The notes beneath the pieces were generated by a model, which was not told where the DNA came from, ran no database searches, and saw only the letters and a list, made by a program, of their open reading frames with translations. The translations under genes were made by a program, and so were the position numbers. Below, in pieces: positions 36,533-49,479 of a stretch of DNA of 64,000 nt. Numbering within the stretch: the first letter of the stretch is position 1; every line of letters begins with the position of its first letter. The stretch lies in NCBI GenBank assembly GCA_035248725.1, contig DATFHG010000080.1, positions 6,212-70,211 on the forward strand. Reading direction: 5' to 3'. This stretch comes from DASPMP01 sp035248725 (GTDB lineage: Bacteria; Gemmatimonadota; Gemmatimonadetes; Gemmatimonadales; Gemmatimonadaceae).

Positions 36533-36551
36533 CTTCGCCTGCCACCGCGCC

Positions 36552-36580
36552 TTGACACGATTTTTTGAGCCGGCTATCCT
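36552..36580 (+). promoter_or_regulatory. Promoter of the tRNA-rpmG-secE-nusG unit
   Basis: TTGACA (36552-36557) and TATCCT (36575-36580) are spaced by 17 bases, the best sigma-70-like promoter in the window. Transcription would begin near 36587, about 21 bases before the first tRNA. A run of six T in the spacer adds flexibility. Confidence 0.75.
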
Positions 36581-36607
36581 ACGAGTCTCGCAAAAACAGG
36601 CTCCGTC

Positions 36608-36681
36608 GCTGACGTAGCTCAGATGGCCAGAGCAGCCGCCTTGTAAGCGGCAGGTCGTGGGTTCGATTCCCACCGTCAGCT
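36608..36681 (+). tRNA. tRNA-Thr (anticodon TGT)
   Basis: 74 bases. Acceptor stem GCTGACG/CGTCAGC closes perfectly, D-loop AGCTCAGATGGC..., anticodon loop CTTGTAA gives TGT, T-loop GTTCGATTC. Discriminator T. CCA is not encoded. First of four clustered tRNA genes. Confidence 0.95.
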
Positions 36682-36761
36682 CTCCTGTGAAGCCGTCGCG
36701 GCGAGCCGTTGCGCGAGAGAACAACACACACGTGGAAGACGAGACGCTTGTCGGTATGTGA

Positions 36762-36790
36762 GCTTGTCCGAAATCGCGATTCAGACAAGC
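36762..36790. repeat. Hairpin between tRNA-Thr and tRNA-Tyr
   Basis: GCTTGTC (36762-36768) pairs with GACAAGC (36784-36790); the interior contains the self-complementary TCGCGA. It has no T tail, so it is more likely a processing signal in the tRNA precursor than a terminator. Confidence 0.4.
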
Positions 36791-36815
36791 CGCATCGCTG
36801 GCAAGCTGTTTCATC

Positions 36816-36898
36816 GGTGGGGTACCCAAGTGGCCAACGGGAGCAGACTGTAAATCTGCCGGCTCACGCCTTCGAAGGTTCGAATCCTTCCCCCACCA
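36816..36898 (+). tRNA. tRNA-Tyr (anticodon GTA)
   Basis: 83 bases with the long variable arm expected for bacterial tRNA-Tyr. Acceptor stem GGTGGGG/CCCCACC, anticodon loop CTGTAAA gives GTA, T-arm GGTTCGAATCC, discriminator A. Confidence 0.95.
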
Positions 36899-36964
36899 TT
36901 CGCGACGGGGGCGGACGAACGGAAGTGGAGACGGGACGGCGGTAACAGGAAACACTAAGCAAAC

Positions 36965-37037
36965 GCGGGAGTAGCTCAGCTGGTAGAGCGCAAGCCTTCC
37001 AAGCTTGATGTCGCGGGTTCGAACCCCGTCTCCCGCT
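36965..37037 (+). tRNA. tRNA-Gly (anticodon TCC)
   Basis: 73 bases. Acceptor stem GCGGGAG/CTCCCGC, D-arm AGCTCAGCTGGTAGAGC, anticodon loop CTTCCAA gives TCC, T-arm GGGTTCGAACCCC. Discriminator T. Confidence 0.95.
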
Positions 37038-37078
37038 CTCCGTCAGCCGTCGGGCTGAATCGCAGCGCACAATCGATG

Positions 37079-37151
37079 GCTCGCGTAGCTCAGTTGGTAG
37101 AGCACACCCTTGGTAAGGGTGAGGTCACCGGTTCAATCCCGGTCGCGAGCT
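37079..37151 (+). tRNA. tRNA-Thr (anticodon GGT)
   Basis: 73 bases. Acceptor stem GCTCGCG/CGCGAGC, D-arm AGCTCAGTTGGTAGAGC, anticodon loop CTTGGTA gives GGT, T-arm CCGGTTCAATCCCGG. It lies 25 bases upstream of rpmG, so the tRNAs and rpmG-secE-nusG are probably one precursor. Confidence 0.95.
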
Positions 37152-37176
37152 CTGAACATCAGGTTAGGGAAGACTA

Positions 37177-37329
37177 ATGCCGAGAGACAAGATCATTCTG
37201 GCGTGCAACGAGTGCAAGAACCGCAATTACTTCACCACGAAGAACAAGCGCACGCATCCGGAGCGCGTCGAGTGGAAGAAGTACTGCCCGCGCTGCAACA
37301 AGCACCAGGTGCACAAGGAAACGAAGTAG
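37177..37329 (+). CDS. rpmG: 50S ribosomal protein L33
   Basis: 50 residues, MPRDKIILACNECKNRNY... with two zinc-ligand pairs (CNEC and CPRC), so the zinc-binding C+ form. Its position directly before secE is the usual one in many bacteria. The TAG stop is immediately followed by the secE ATG. Confidence 0.95.
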   Translation: MPRDKIILACNECKNRNYFTTKNKRTHPERVEWKKYCPRCNKHQVHKETK

Positions 37330-37557
37330 ATGGTGACCGAGGCCGTAGAGCAGGGCTGGTGGCAGCGGACCGTGGCGTTCGTGCAGGATTCGTTTCACGA
37401 GGTCCGGCACAAGACCACGTGGCCCGATTTCGCCCAGGTCCGTCAGGCGTCGCTCGCCATTGTCGTCTTCGTCCTGATCGTCGCGCTGTTCATCACACTG
37501 ATGGATCTCGTTCTCAACGGCGTGCTCCAGCGCGCCATTCCTTCGCTGTTTCGCTGA
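37330..37557 (+). CDS. secE: Preprotein translocase subunit SecE
   Basis: 75 residues, single membrane helix (about 43-65, ASLAIVVFVLIVALFITLMDL) preceded by the conserved amphipathic helix with EVRHKTTWPDF. This is the short single-span SecE type. It stabilises SecY in the translocon. The stop overlaps the nusG start (TGATG). Confidence 0.95.
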   Translation: MVTEAVEQGWWQRTVAFVQDSFHEVRHKTTWPDFAQVRQASLAIVVFVLIVALFITLMDLVLNGVLQRAIPSLFR

Positions 37558-38111
37558 TGACGACCATGACCGAACACCGCTGGTACGCCATCCAGACCAC
37601 GGCGGGCCACGAGAACAAGGTCCGTTCGCTGATCCAGCGGAAGATCGAGCAGGACGCTCGGCCCGAACCCGACCGGCCCATCAAGCAGGCGCTCGTGCCG
37701 ACGCAGGAAGTCGTCGAGATCAAGAACGGCAAGAAAGTGAACGTCGAGCGGAAGCTGTACCCGGGATACGTGCTGGTGGAGATGACGATGAATCAGGAGA
37801 CGATTCACACCATCAACTCCATCCAGGGCGTGATCAAGTTCGTGGGCCACGACCGGTTGCCGCAGCCGCTGCGCCCCGATGAGGTCAACCGGCTTCTCGG
37901 CATCGCCGACGAAACCGAGAAGGAGGAACCGCGCGAGGAGATTCCGTTCCTCGTGGGGCAGGCGGTGGCGATCACCGAAGGTCCGTTCACGGACTTCAAC
38001 GGAACGGTCGAAGAAGTGATGCCGGACAAGGGCAAAGTCCGGGTGTCGGTGTCGCTGTTCGGACGGCCGACGAGCGTGGAACTCGATTACCTGCAGTTGA
38101 AGGCGTACTGA
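37557..38111 (+). CDS. nusG: Transcription elongation/antitermination factor NusG
   Basis: 184 residues from ATG 37557 (MTTMTEHRWYAIQTTAGHENKV; ATG 37566 is an alternative). NGN domain with WYAIQTTAGHENKV and LYPGYVLVEM, and a C-terminal KOW domain (VGQAVAITEGPFTDFNGTVEEV). It binds RNA polymerase and couples it to Rho or the ribosome. Confidence 0.97.
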   Translation: MTTMTEHRWYAIQTTAGHENKVRSLIQRKIEQDARPEPDRPIKQALVPTQEVVEIKNGKKVNVERKLYPGYVLVEMTMNQETIHTINSIQGVIKFVGHDRLPQPLRPDEVNRLLGIADETEKEEPREEIPFLVGQAVAITEGPFTDFNGTVEEVMPDKGKVRVSVSLFGRPTSVELDYLQLKAY

Positions 38112-38129
38112 TCGGTAATAGTCGGCGAC

Positions 38130-38159
38130 CACTCCGACTTTAAAGAACGCAGTGGGAGA
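38130..38159 (+). promoter_or_regulatory. Candidate ribosomal protein L1 binding site in the rplK leader
   Basis: CCACT (38130-38134) can pair with AGTGG (38152-38156), and the strand continues AGTGGGAGA, matching the GTGGGAG signature of the L1 site in 23S rRNA. L1 represses rplK-rplA translation in several bacteria. The site lies 22 bases before the rplK ATG, whose ribosome binding site is AAGGAG. Confidence 0.45.
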
Positions 38160-38181
38160 CTACCGTCGACAAGGAGTGTGA

Positions 38182-38607
38182 ATGGCGAAGAAAGTCACCG
38201 GGTTTGTGAAGCTGCAGATCCCGGCGGGACAGGCGACTCCGGCTCCCCCGGTGGGAACGGCGCTCGGTCCGCAGGGGATCAACATCATGGCGTTCGTGAA
38301 GGAGTTCAACTCACGGACCCAGAACCAGGCGGGCATGATCCTGCCGGTCGAAGTCACGATTTTCTCGGACAAGTCCTTCACCTTCATCCTGAAGACGCCG
38401 CCCGCGGCGATTCTGCTGAAGAAGGAAGCCGGGATCGAGAAGGGCTCGGGTCAACCGAACCGCAACAAGGTGGGGAAAGTGACGCGCGCCCAGATCCGGA
38501 AGATCGCGGAGATCAAGATGCCTGACCTCAACTGCGAAACGATCGAGTCGGCCATGCAGATGGTCGCCGGCGCGGCGCGGTCGATGGGGCTGGAGGTCGT
38601 GGACTGA
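38182..38607 (+). CDS. rplK: 50S ribosomal protein L11
   Basis: 141 residues. N-terminal domain KKVTGFVKLQIPAGQATPAPPVG with the conserved proline helix, and the C-terminal rRNA-binding domain (GKVTRAQIRKIAEIKMPDLN). Organises the GTPase-associated centre. AAGGAG ribosome site ends six bases before the ATG; stop overlaps rplA. Confidence 0.97.
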   Translation: MAKKVTGFVKLQIPAGQATPAPPVGTALGPQGINIMAFVKEFNSRTQNQAGMILPVEVTIFSDKSFTFILKTPPAAILLKKEAGIEKGSGQPNRNKVGKVTRAQIRKIAEIKMPDLNCETIESAMQMVAGAARSMGLEVVD

Positions 38608-39305
38608 TGCCCGAACAACTGCATGGCAAGAAGTACCGCACCGCGGAGAAGAACCGCGACGTCGCGGCATCGTATCAGGCCAAACAGGCGCTCGAGATCG
38701 TGAAGAAATCCGCATTCGCGAAGTTCGACGAGACCGTCGAAGTCGCGGTGCGCCTGGGCGTCGACCCGAAGCACGCCGACCAGGTCGTCCGCGGTACTGT
38801 CGTGCTGCCCGCCGGCACGGGCAAGAGCGTTCGCGTGCTCGTGATCGCCGGCGGCGACAAGGCGCGCGAGGCGGAGGCCGCCGGGGCCGACTTCGTCGGC
38901 GCCGACGAGTACATCCAGAAGATCAAGGACGGATGGCTCGACTTCGACGTCCTCGTCGCGACGCCGGATCAGATGGGCAAGCTCGGCCAGCTGGGCCGCG
39001 TGCTCGGTCCGCGTGGATTGATGCCGAACCCGAAGGCCGGTACCGTCACGATGGACGTCACGCGCGCGGTGCGCGAGACGAAAGCGGGCAAGATCGAATT
39101 CCGCGTAGACAAGGCCGGCAACGTGCAGGCTGCGATCGGCAAGGTCTCGTTCCCGCTCGAATCGCTGGAGACGAACTTCAACGCGTTCATGGACCAGATC
39201 GTCCGATCCAAGCCGGCGTCGTCGAAGGGCGTCTACGTCCGCAACGTCTCGGTGTCCAGCACGATGGGCCCGGGCGTGAAAGTCGATCCCAACCCCTACC
39301 GGTAA
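38607..39305 (+). CDS. rplA: 50S ribosomal protein L1
   Basis: 232 residues. Family segments FDETVEVAVRLGVDPKHADQ, VLPAGTGK, GRVLGPRGLMPNPKAGTVT and the C-terminal VRNVSVSSTMGPGVKVD. Builds the L1 stalk and probably regulates its own operon through the rplK leader. ATG overlaps the rplK stop. Confidence 0.97.
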   Translation: MPEQLHGKKYRTAEKNRDVAASYQAKQALEIVKKSAFAKFDETVEVAVRLGVDPKHADQVVRGTVVLPAGTGKSVRVLVIAGGDKAREAEAAGADFVGADEYIQKIKDGWLDFDVLVATPDQMGKLGQLGRVLGPRGLMPNPKAGTVTMDVTRAVRETKAGKIEFRVDKAGNVQAAIGKVSFPLESLETNFNAFMDQIVRSKPASSKGVYVRNVSVSSTMGPGVKVDPNPYR

Positions 39306-39310
39306 CGAGC

Positions 39311-39826
39311 ATGAAGAGACCAGAGAAAGAGCGGCTCGTCGCCGAACTCAAAGAGAAGCTCAACGGCGCGAACGCGCTGTACTACACGGACTTCACGGGT
39401 CTGAACGTGAAGCGCATGACGGACCTGCGTCGCCGGTTGCGCCGCGCGAACGTCGAGTACGTCGTGATCAAGAACACCCTCGCGTTGCGCGCGGTGAACG
39501 AGTCAGGACTCGTCGCCACGCGGCTCAAGGGTCAGACCGGACTGGTGATCGCCAGGGACGCGGTAGCCGCGGCCAAGGTGCTCGCCGAGTTCGCGAAGGA
39601 AAACGATCAGCGCCCCGCGGTGAAGGGCGGCTTGCTGGAAGGCAAGGCGCTCGACGAAGCGCAGGTCAAGCGGCTCGCGACGTTGCCGTCACGCGAGCAG
39701 ATGCTGGCCGACCTGGGCGCCGGTCTGCAATCGCCGATGGCCGCCTTCGTGGGCGCGCTCAACGGCCTGCTGTACATGTTCGCTGGAGCGCTCGAAGGGC
39801 TGCGCGCGCAGAAACAGGGCGCCTAA
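39311..39826 (+). CDS. rplJ: 50S ribosomal protein L10
   Basis: 171 residues. ALYYTDFTGLNVKRMTDLRR, NTLALRAV and the C-terminal helix carrying L7/L12 dimers (MAAFVGALNGLLYMFAGALEGL). It begins 5 bases after rplA with no room for a separate L10 leader, so any L10-L12 autoregulation must act elsewhere. Confidence 0.96.
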   Translation: MKRPEKERLVAELKEKLNGANALYYTDFTGLNVKRMTDLRRRLRRANVEYVVIKNTLALRAVNESGLVATRLKGQTGLVIARDAVAAAKVLAEFAKENDQRPAVKGGLLEGKALDEAQVKRLATLPSREQMLADLGAGLQSPMAAFVGALNGLLYMFAGALEGLRAQKQGA

Positions 39827-39830
39827 ACGA

Positions 39831-39877
39831 ATCCCAGGCGTATCAACCGATTAACAATCCCCAGGGTTGCCTGGGAT
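39831..39877 (+). promoter_or_regulatory. Alternative hairpins in the rplJ-rplL gap
   Basis: ATCCCAGGC (39831-39839) is perfectly complementary to GCCTGGGAT (39869-39877), but the same 3' arm can instead pair locally as CCCAGG (39860-39865)/CCTGGG (39870-39875). The two folds are mutually exclusive. The rplL ribosome site AGGAG (39882-39886) follows four bases later, so folding could affect its access. Confidence 0.5.
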
Positions 39878-39896
39878 CATGAGGAGAAACGGAACA

Positions 39897-40298
39897 ATGG
39901 CTAACGCGACGCTGAGCAAGGACGAGATTCTCGAGGCAATTGGCAACATGAGCGTCTTCGAGCTCGCCGAGCTGATCGAGGCCTTCAAGAGCAAGTTCAA
40001 CGTGACCATCGCGGCCGCGCCGGTGGGTGGCGCTGCGCCCGCGGGTGGTGGCGGCGGTGGCGCCGCCGCTCCGGCCGCCGAGGAAAAGACGGAGTTCGAC
40101 GTCGTCCTCAAGGATTCCGGCGCGAAGAAGATCCAGGTCATCAAGGTCGTGCGCGAGCTGACGGGTCTGGGCCTCAAGGAGGCGAAGGACCTGGTGGACG
40201 GCGCGCCACAGACCGTCAAGGCCGGCGTCTCGAAGGACGAGGCGAACAGCTTCAAGGCCAAGCTCGAAGAGCAGGGCGCCGTCGTCGAAGTGAAGTAA
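39897..40298 (+). CDS. rplL: 50S ribosomal protein L7/L12
   Basis: 133 residues. N-terminal dimerisation helices (LSKDEILEAIGNMSVFELAE), an Ala/Gly/Pro hinge with six consecutive glycines, and the factor-binding C-terminal domain (EFDVVLKDSGAKKIQVIKVV, TGLGLKEAKDLVDGAP). ATG at 39897 with AGGAG ten bases upstream; upstream in-frame ATG codons lie in the structured leader. Confidence 0.97.
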   Translation: MANATLSKDEILEAIGNMSVFELAELIEAFKSKFNVTIAAAPVGGAAPAGGGGGGAAAPAAEEKTEFDVVLKDSGAKKIQVIKVVRELTGLGLKEAKDLVDGAPQTVKAGVSKDEANSFKAKLEEQGAVVEVK

Positions 40299-40313
40299 CG
40301 AGTCGCGAGTTGC

Positions 40314-40348
40314 GAGTTGGGAGCCCTGACATCGGGCGCTCCCAACTC
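40314..40348 (+). promoter_or_regulatory. Long hairpin after rplL
   Basis: GAGTTGGGAGC (40314-40324) pairs with GCTCCCAACTC (40338-40348), and an inner CCC/GGG can extend the stem with one bulge. There is no T tract, so it may be an RNase processing site or mRNA-stabilising stem between rplL and rpoB rather than a terminator. Confidence 0.55.
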
Positions 40349-40426
40349 CCAACTCCCCACTCGCTACTCACTCCGACACGCGCAATGCACGCACTCCGCA
40401 CCACAACCAGTCAGTTCACGGGCCAA

Positions 40427-40466
40427 CCTGCCGACTCGCGGTCGAGCGGCAGGGCGCTCGTTTTTT
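40427..40466 (+). terminator. Attenuator-like terminator/antiterminator pair before rpoB
   Basis: A terminator stem CGAGCG (40443-40448)/CGCTCG (40455-40460) with 6-base loop is followed at once by six T (40461-40466). An upstream stem CCTGCCG (40427-40433)/CGGCAGG (40447-40453) with inner CTCG/CGAG uses the same bases, so the two folds exclude each other. Position, 27 bases before the rpoB ATG, matches the partial terminator known between rplL and rpoB in Escherichia coli, although the sequences differ. Confidence 0.65.
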
Positions 40467-40493
40467 CGCCTGCAGGTCCCAACCGGGTGAGAC

Positions 40494-45089
<4,596 letters not shown>

Positions 45090-45092
45090 ATC

Positions 45093-48000
45093 ATGATTGA
45101 TTTCCGTAGCGTACGCGAAAGCCGCGCGTCGGCGTTCGACTTCATCCAGGTGCGGATCGCCTCCCCGGAGGAGATCCGTGGCCCGAAGGATCCCAAGGAG
45201 CGCGAGCGTGTCGAGCTCCAGGGACTCCGGACGTGGTGGTCCTGGGGCGAAGTCACGAAGCCCGAGACCATCAACTACCGCTCGTTCAAGCCGGAGAAGG
45301 ACGGCCTCTTCTGCGAGCGCATCTTCGGTCCGGTCAAGGACTGGGAGTGTCACTGCGGCAAGTACAAGCGCATCCGCTATCGCGGGGTGATCTGCGATCG
45401 CTGCGGCGTCGAGGTCACCTTGTCGAAGGTGCGACGCGAGCGTATGGGCCACATCGAGCTCGCGGTGCCGGTCGCGCACATCTGGTTCTTCAAGACCCTG
45501 CCCAGCCCGATGGGCAACCTGCTCGACATCACGCTGCGTGATCTCGAGAAGGTCATCTACTACTCGAACTACGTCGTCATCGAGCCGGGTGACCAGGACG
45601 TCCAGGTCAATCAGCTGCTCGACGAGGACGAGTACCTGACGCTGCGTTCCAAGGCGAAGGAGGAGGGCGACCATGCCTTCGTCGCCGACATCGGCGCGCC
45701 GGCGGTGCGCGAACTGTTGCGGCGGCTCGACGTGGACAAGCTGGCCGACGAGCTGCGCAAGCAGGTGGCCGACGAGTCGTCGCAGCATCGCAAGAAAATG
45801 CTGCTCAAGCGGCTCAAGATCGTCGACGCATTCCGCAATTCCGGCGAGAGCGGCGACGTGCGCAACCGCCCGGAGTGGATGATCCTGGACGTGATCCCGG
45901 TGATCCCGCCCGACCTGCGTCCGCTCGTGCCGCTCGACGGCGGCCGCTTCGCGACGTCGGACCTGAACGATCTCTATCGCCGCGTCATCAACCGGAACAA
46001 CCGGCTGCAGAAGCTGATCATGCATCGCGCTCCGGAAGTCATCCTCCGGAACGAGAAGCGCATGTTGCAGGAGGCGGTGGACGCGCTGTTCGACAACGGC
46101 CGCCGCTCCAAGGCGATCCGGGGTCGCGGCAAGCGTCCGCTCAAGTCGCTCAGCGACATGCTCAAGGGCAAGCAGGGCCGGTTCCGTCAGAACCTGCTCG
46201 GTAAGCGCGTCGATTACTCCGGCCGTTCGGTCATCGTCGTCGGCCCGGAGCTCAAGCTGCACCAGTGCGGCCTGCCGAAGCTGATGGCGCTGGAGCTCTT
46301 CAAGCCGTTCATCATCCACAAGCTCGTGGAGAAGGGGATCGCCGAGACGGTGAAGCGCGCGAAGAAGATCGTCGAGCGCGAGTCGCCGGAGGTGTACGAG
46401 ATCCTCGAAGAGATCATCCGTGACCATCCGGTGCTCCTCAACCGCGCGCCGACGCTGCATCGCCTGGGCATCCAGGCGTTCGAGCCGGTACTCGTGGAAG
46501 GAAAGGCCATCCGCATCCATCCATTGGTCTGCGCGGCGTTCAACGCGGACTTCGACGGCGACCAGATGGCGGTGCACGTGCCGCTGTCATTCGAGGCACA
46601 GCTCGAGAGCCGGCTGTTGATGCTCTCGTCGAACAACATCCTGAAGCCGTCGGACGGACGCCCGGTCGCAGAGCCCAGCCAGGACATCGTGCTCGGCTGC
46701 TACTTCGCGACCAAGGCGCCGGCGGATTTCGCCCAGGCCAACCCGCAGCGTCGCATCACGGACGTGAGCGAGGTGGAGATGCTCGTCGGTACCGGCGGGC
46801 TCGCGCTCACCACGCCCGTGCTGTTCTGGGCGCGTGACGGCGAAGGCGAGTACAGCTGGGTGAAGACGACGGCCGGCCGCGTGCTGTTCAACGCGATCGT
46901 GCCAGCGGAGCTCGGCTACAAGAACCACGACATGAAGAAGAAGGCGCTCTCGGAGCTCGTCTTCGAGTGCTATCGCCAGGTGGGGCTCGCCGCGACCGTG
47001 AACTTCCTCGACCGACTGAAGGAGTTCGGCTTCCACAACGCCACGCGAGGCGGCGTGTCGATCGGCATCGAAGACCTCGAGATCCCAGGCGACAAGCAGA
47101 CGCTGCTCACCGAAGCCGAAGAGCGTGTCACGCGCTTCCAGCGCGCGTACGCCACCGGCAACATCACCAACGGCGAGCGCTACAACAAAGTCATCGACAC
47201 CTGGACGCACGCCAATTCGGATATCGCCGACGCGATGGTCAAGGCCATGGCGCGGTCGAAGGGCGGCTTCAACCCGGTGTTCATGATGTTCGATTCAGGC
47301 TCGCGTGGCTCACGCGACCAGATTCGTCAGCTCGCCGGCATGCGCGGCCTGATGGCCAAGCCGCAGAAGAAGCTCACCGGCGGCATCGGCGAGATCATCG
47401 AAAGCCCGATCAAGTCGAACTTCCGTGAGGGTCTCTCCGTGCTCGAGTACTTCATCTCGACGCACGGTGCGAGAAAGGGTCTGGCTGACACCGCGCTCAA
47501 GACGGCGGATGCCGGCTACCTGACGCGTCGACTCGTGGACGTGGCCCAGGACGTCACGATCACCGAAGAGGACTGCGGCACCATCCAGGGCCTCGAGATC
47601 GCGGCGCTGAAGGAAGGCGAGGACGTGATCGAGCCGCTGGCAGAGCGTATCGTCGGCAACGTCGCGGCGGACGCCATCGAGGATCCGCACCAGCGCGACG
47701 AGGCCGGACGGCCGCTCGTGCTGGCGGAAGCGGGCGATCTGATCGACGAAGACATGGCGCGCGACATCGAGGAGTCCGGGATCGAGTCGGTGAAGATCCG
47801 CTCGGTGCTCACGTGCGAGGCGAAGCGCGGTCTCTGCCGCATGTGCTACGGCCGCAACCTGGCCACCATGTCCATGGTGGACCTGGGCGAAGCCGTCGGC
47901 ATCATCGCGGCGCAGTCGATCGGTGAACCGGGCACGCAGCTCACGCTGCGCACGTTCCACATCGGTGGAACGGCCGCTCGTATCGCCGAGCAGACGGCGC

Positions 48001-49385
48001 GCAAGTCGAAGCTCGACGGCGTCGTGGAGTTCGGCGACCGTCTGGTCGTGGTGAAGAGCAACGAGGGACAGAACATCGTCACCTCGTACGAGGGCGAGAT
48101 CCTCATCAAGTCCTCCACCGCCAAGGACGCCGCCGTCGGCGCGCGTCTCGCGGTGCCGCTCGGCGCCATCATGATGATCAAGGACGGTGAGTCGGTGAAG
48201 CGCGATCAGGTGATCTTCACCTGGGACCCGTACACCACGCCGATCATCGCGGACGTGGAAGGCACCGTGCGGTTCGTCGACATCGTGGACGACGAGTCCG
48301 TGGCCGAGGAGCTGGACGAGCTCACCGGTCTGCGGCAGCGCGTCATCATCGAGGACCGTGAGAAAAAGCTGCACCCGCACATCGAGATCGTGCAGGAGAA
48401 GGGTGGCAAGGAGCGCCGCGTGCGCGACTTCATCATCCCCGCGGGCGCGCAGCTCACGGTGGAGGACGGACAGAAGATCGGCGCGGGCACCACGCTCGCG
48501 AAGATCGGCCGCGAAGCGTACAAGACGCGCGACATCACGGGCGGTCTGCCGCGTGTCGCGGAGCTGTTCGAGGCGCGGCGTCCCAAGGATCCGGCCACGA
48601 TCTCGGAGATCGACGGCGTCGTCCGGTTCGGCGACATCAAGCGCGGCAAGCGCGAGATCTTCGTCCATCCGGTGTCGGGCGGTGGCGCCATCGAGGAAGG
48701 TGCCGAGCCGCGCCTGTACGAGGTCCCCGCGGGCAAGCACTTGCGGGTGCACGAGGGCGACCGCGTGCGCGCCGGCGACCGTCTGTCCGAGGGGCCGGTG
48801 AACCCGCACGACATCCTGCAGATTCGTGGCCCCCGCGCCGTTCAGGAATACCTCCTGAACGAAGTGCAGGAGGTCTACCGCCTGCAGGGCGTGAAGATCA
48901 ACGACAAGCACATCGGCGTCATCGTGCGTCAGATGCTGCAGAAGGTGCGCGTGCTCGAGCCGGGGGACACGGAGTTCCTCGAGGGCGAGCATGTGGACAA
49001 GCAGGTCTTCCGCGGAGAGAACGATCGGGCCAAGAAGAAGAAGCAGGCCCCGTCGAAGGCCGAGCCGTTGCTGTTGGGAATCACGAAAGCATCGCTCACG
49101 ACGCAGTCGTTCATCTCGGCGGCGTCGTTCCAGGAGACCACGCGCGTGCTGACCGACGCGGCCATCCGCGGCGCGAAGGACGACCTGCTGGGTCTCAAGG
49201 AGAACATCATCATCGGCCACCTGATCCCGGCCGGTACGGGTATGTACCGGTACCAGGAAGTGGAGATGGAGGATCTGCAGCTGCCGGAAGGCTTCGAGCC
49301 GCTGCCGCTTCCGACGGAACCCGTGGGCGCACCCGCACTTCCGAGCGCCTTCGTGGAATCGGGATTTCCGTTCGGCGATGAGTGA
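45093..49385 (+). CDS. rpoC: RNA polymerase subunit beta prime
   Basis: 1430 residues. N-terminal zinc finger CHCGKYKRIRYRGVICDRCG, the catalytic triad loop NADFDGDQMAVHVPLS, bridge helix and trigger loop region (SGSRGSRDQIRQLAGMRGLM), and second zinc site LTCEAKRGLCRMCYG. It starts 3 bases after the rpoB stop and ends before a strong terminator. Confidence 0.98.
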   Translation: MIDFRSVRESRASAFDFIQVRIASPEEIRGPKDPKERERVELQGLRTWWSWGEVTKPETINYRSFKPEKDGLFCERIFGPVKDWECHCGKYKRIRYRGVICDRCGVEVTLSKVRRERMGHIELAVPVAHIWFFKTLPSPMGNLLDITLRDLEKVIYYSNYVVIEPGDQDVQVNQLLDEDEYLTLRSKAKEEGDHAFVADIGAPAVRELLRRLDVDKLADELRKQVADESSQHRKKMLLKRLKIVDAFRNSGESGDVRNRPEWMILDVIPVIPPDLRPLVPLDGGRFATSDLNDLYRRVINRNNRLQKLIMHRAPEVILRNEKRMLQEAVDALFDNGRRSKAIRGRGKRPLKSLSDMLKGKQGRFRQNLLGKRVDYSGRSVIVVGPELKLHQCGLPKLMALELFKPFIIHKLVEKGIAETVKRAKKIVERESPEVYEILEEIIRDHPVLLNRAPTLHRLGIQAFEPVLVEGKAIRIHPLVCAAFNADFDGDQMAVHVPLSFEAQLESRLLMLSSNNILKPSDGRPVAEPSQDIVLGCYFATKAPADFAQANPQRRITDVSEVEMLVGTGGLALTTPVLFWARDGEGEYSWVKTTAGRVLFNAIVPAELGYKNHDMKKKALSELVFECYRQVGLAATVNFLDRLKEFGFHNATRGGVSIGIEDLEIPGDKQTLLTEAEERVTRFQRAYATGNITNGERYNKVIDTWTHANSDIADAMVKAMARSKGGFNPVFMMFDSGSRGSRDQIRQLAGMRGLMAKPQKKLTGGIGEIIESPIKSNFREGLSVLEYFISTHGARKGLADTALKTADAGYLTRRLVDVAQDVTITEEDCGTIQGLEIAALKEGEDVIEPLAERIVGNVAADAIEDPHQRDEAGRPLVLAEAGDLIDEDMARDIEESGIESVKIRSVLTCEAKRGLCRMCYGRNLATMSMVDLGEAVGIIAAQSIGEPGTQLTLRTFHIGGTAARIAEQTARKSKLDGVVEFGDRLVVVKSNEGQNIVTSYEGEILIKSSTAKDAAVGARLAVPLGAIMMIKDGESVKRDQVIFTWDPYTTPIIADVEGTVRFVDIVDDESVAEELDELTGLRQRVIIEDREKKLHPHIEIVQEKGGKERRVRDFIIPAGAQLTVEDGQKIGAGTTLAKIGREAYKTRDITGGLPRVAELFEARRPKDPATISEIDGVVRFGDIKRGKREIFVHPVSGGGAIEEGAEPRLYEVPAGKHLRVHEGDRVRAGDRLSEGPVNPHDILQIRGPRAVQEYLLNEVQEVYRLQGVKINDKHIGVIVRQMLQKVRVLEPGDTEFLEGEHVDKQVFRGENDRAKKKKQAPSKAEPLLLGITKASLTTQSFISAASFQETTRVLTDAAIRGAKDDLLGLKENIIIGHLIPAGTGMYRYQEVEMEDLQLPEGFEPLPLPTEPVGAPALPSAFVESGFPFGDE

Positions 49386-49412
49386 GACCTGAGCACGCCT
49401 TCCGGATGTAGA

Positions 49413-49453
49413 AACGCCCTAACGACGATGCGTCGTTAGGGCGTTCTTCTTTT
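49413..49453 (+). terminator. Intrinsic terminator of the rpoBC operon
   Basis: A perfect 15-bp stem, AACGCCCTAACGACG (49413-49427) with CGTCGTTAGGGCGTT (49431-49445) around a 3-base loop, followed by a T-rich tract (TTCTTCTTTT, ending 49453). The strongest terminator in the window. Confidence 0.95.
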
Positions 49454-49479
49454 CGAGCGCTGCCAGTCGATGTGACGCT

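Noticed and set aside
36762..36790. Terminator between tRNA-Thr and tRNA-Tyr
   Set aside because: The stem is good but has no T tract, and the downstream tRNA genes and rpmG lack an evident promoter of their own.
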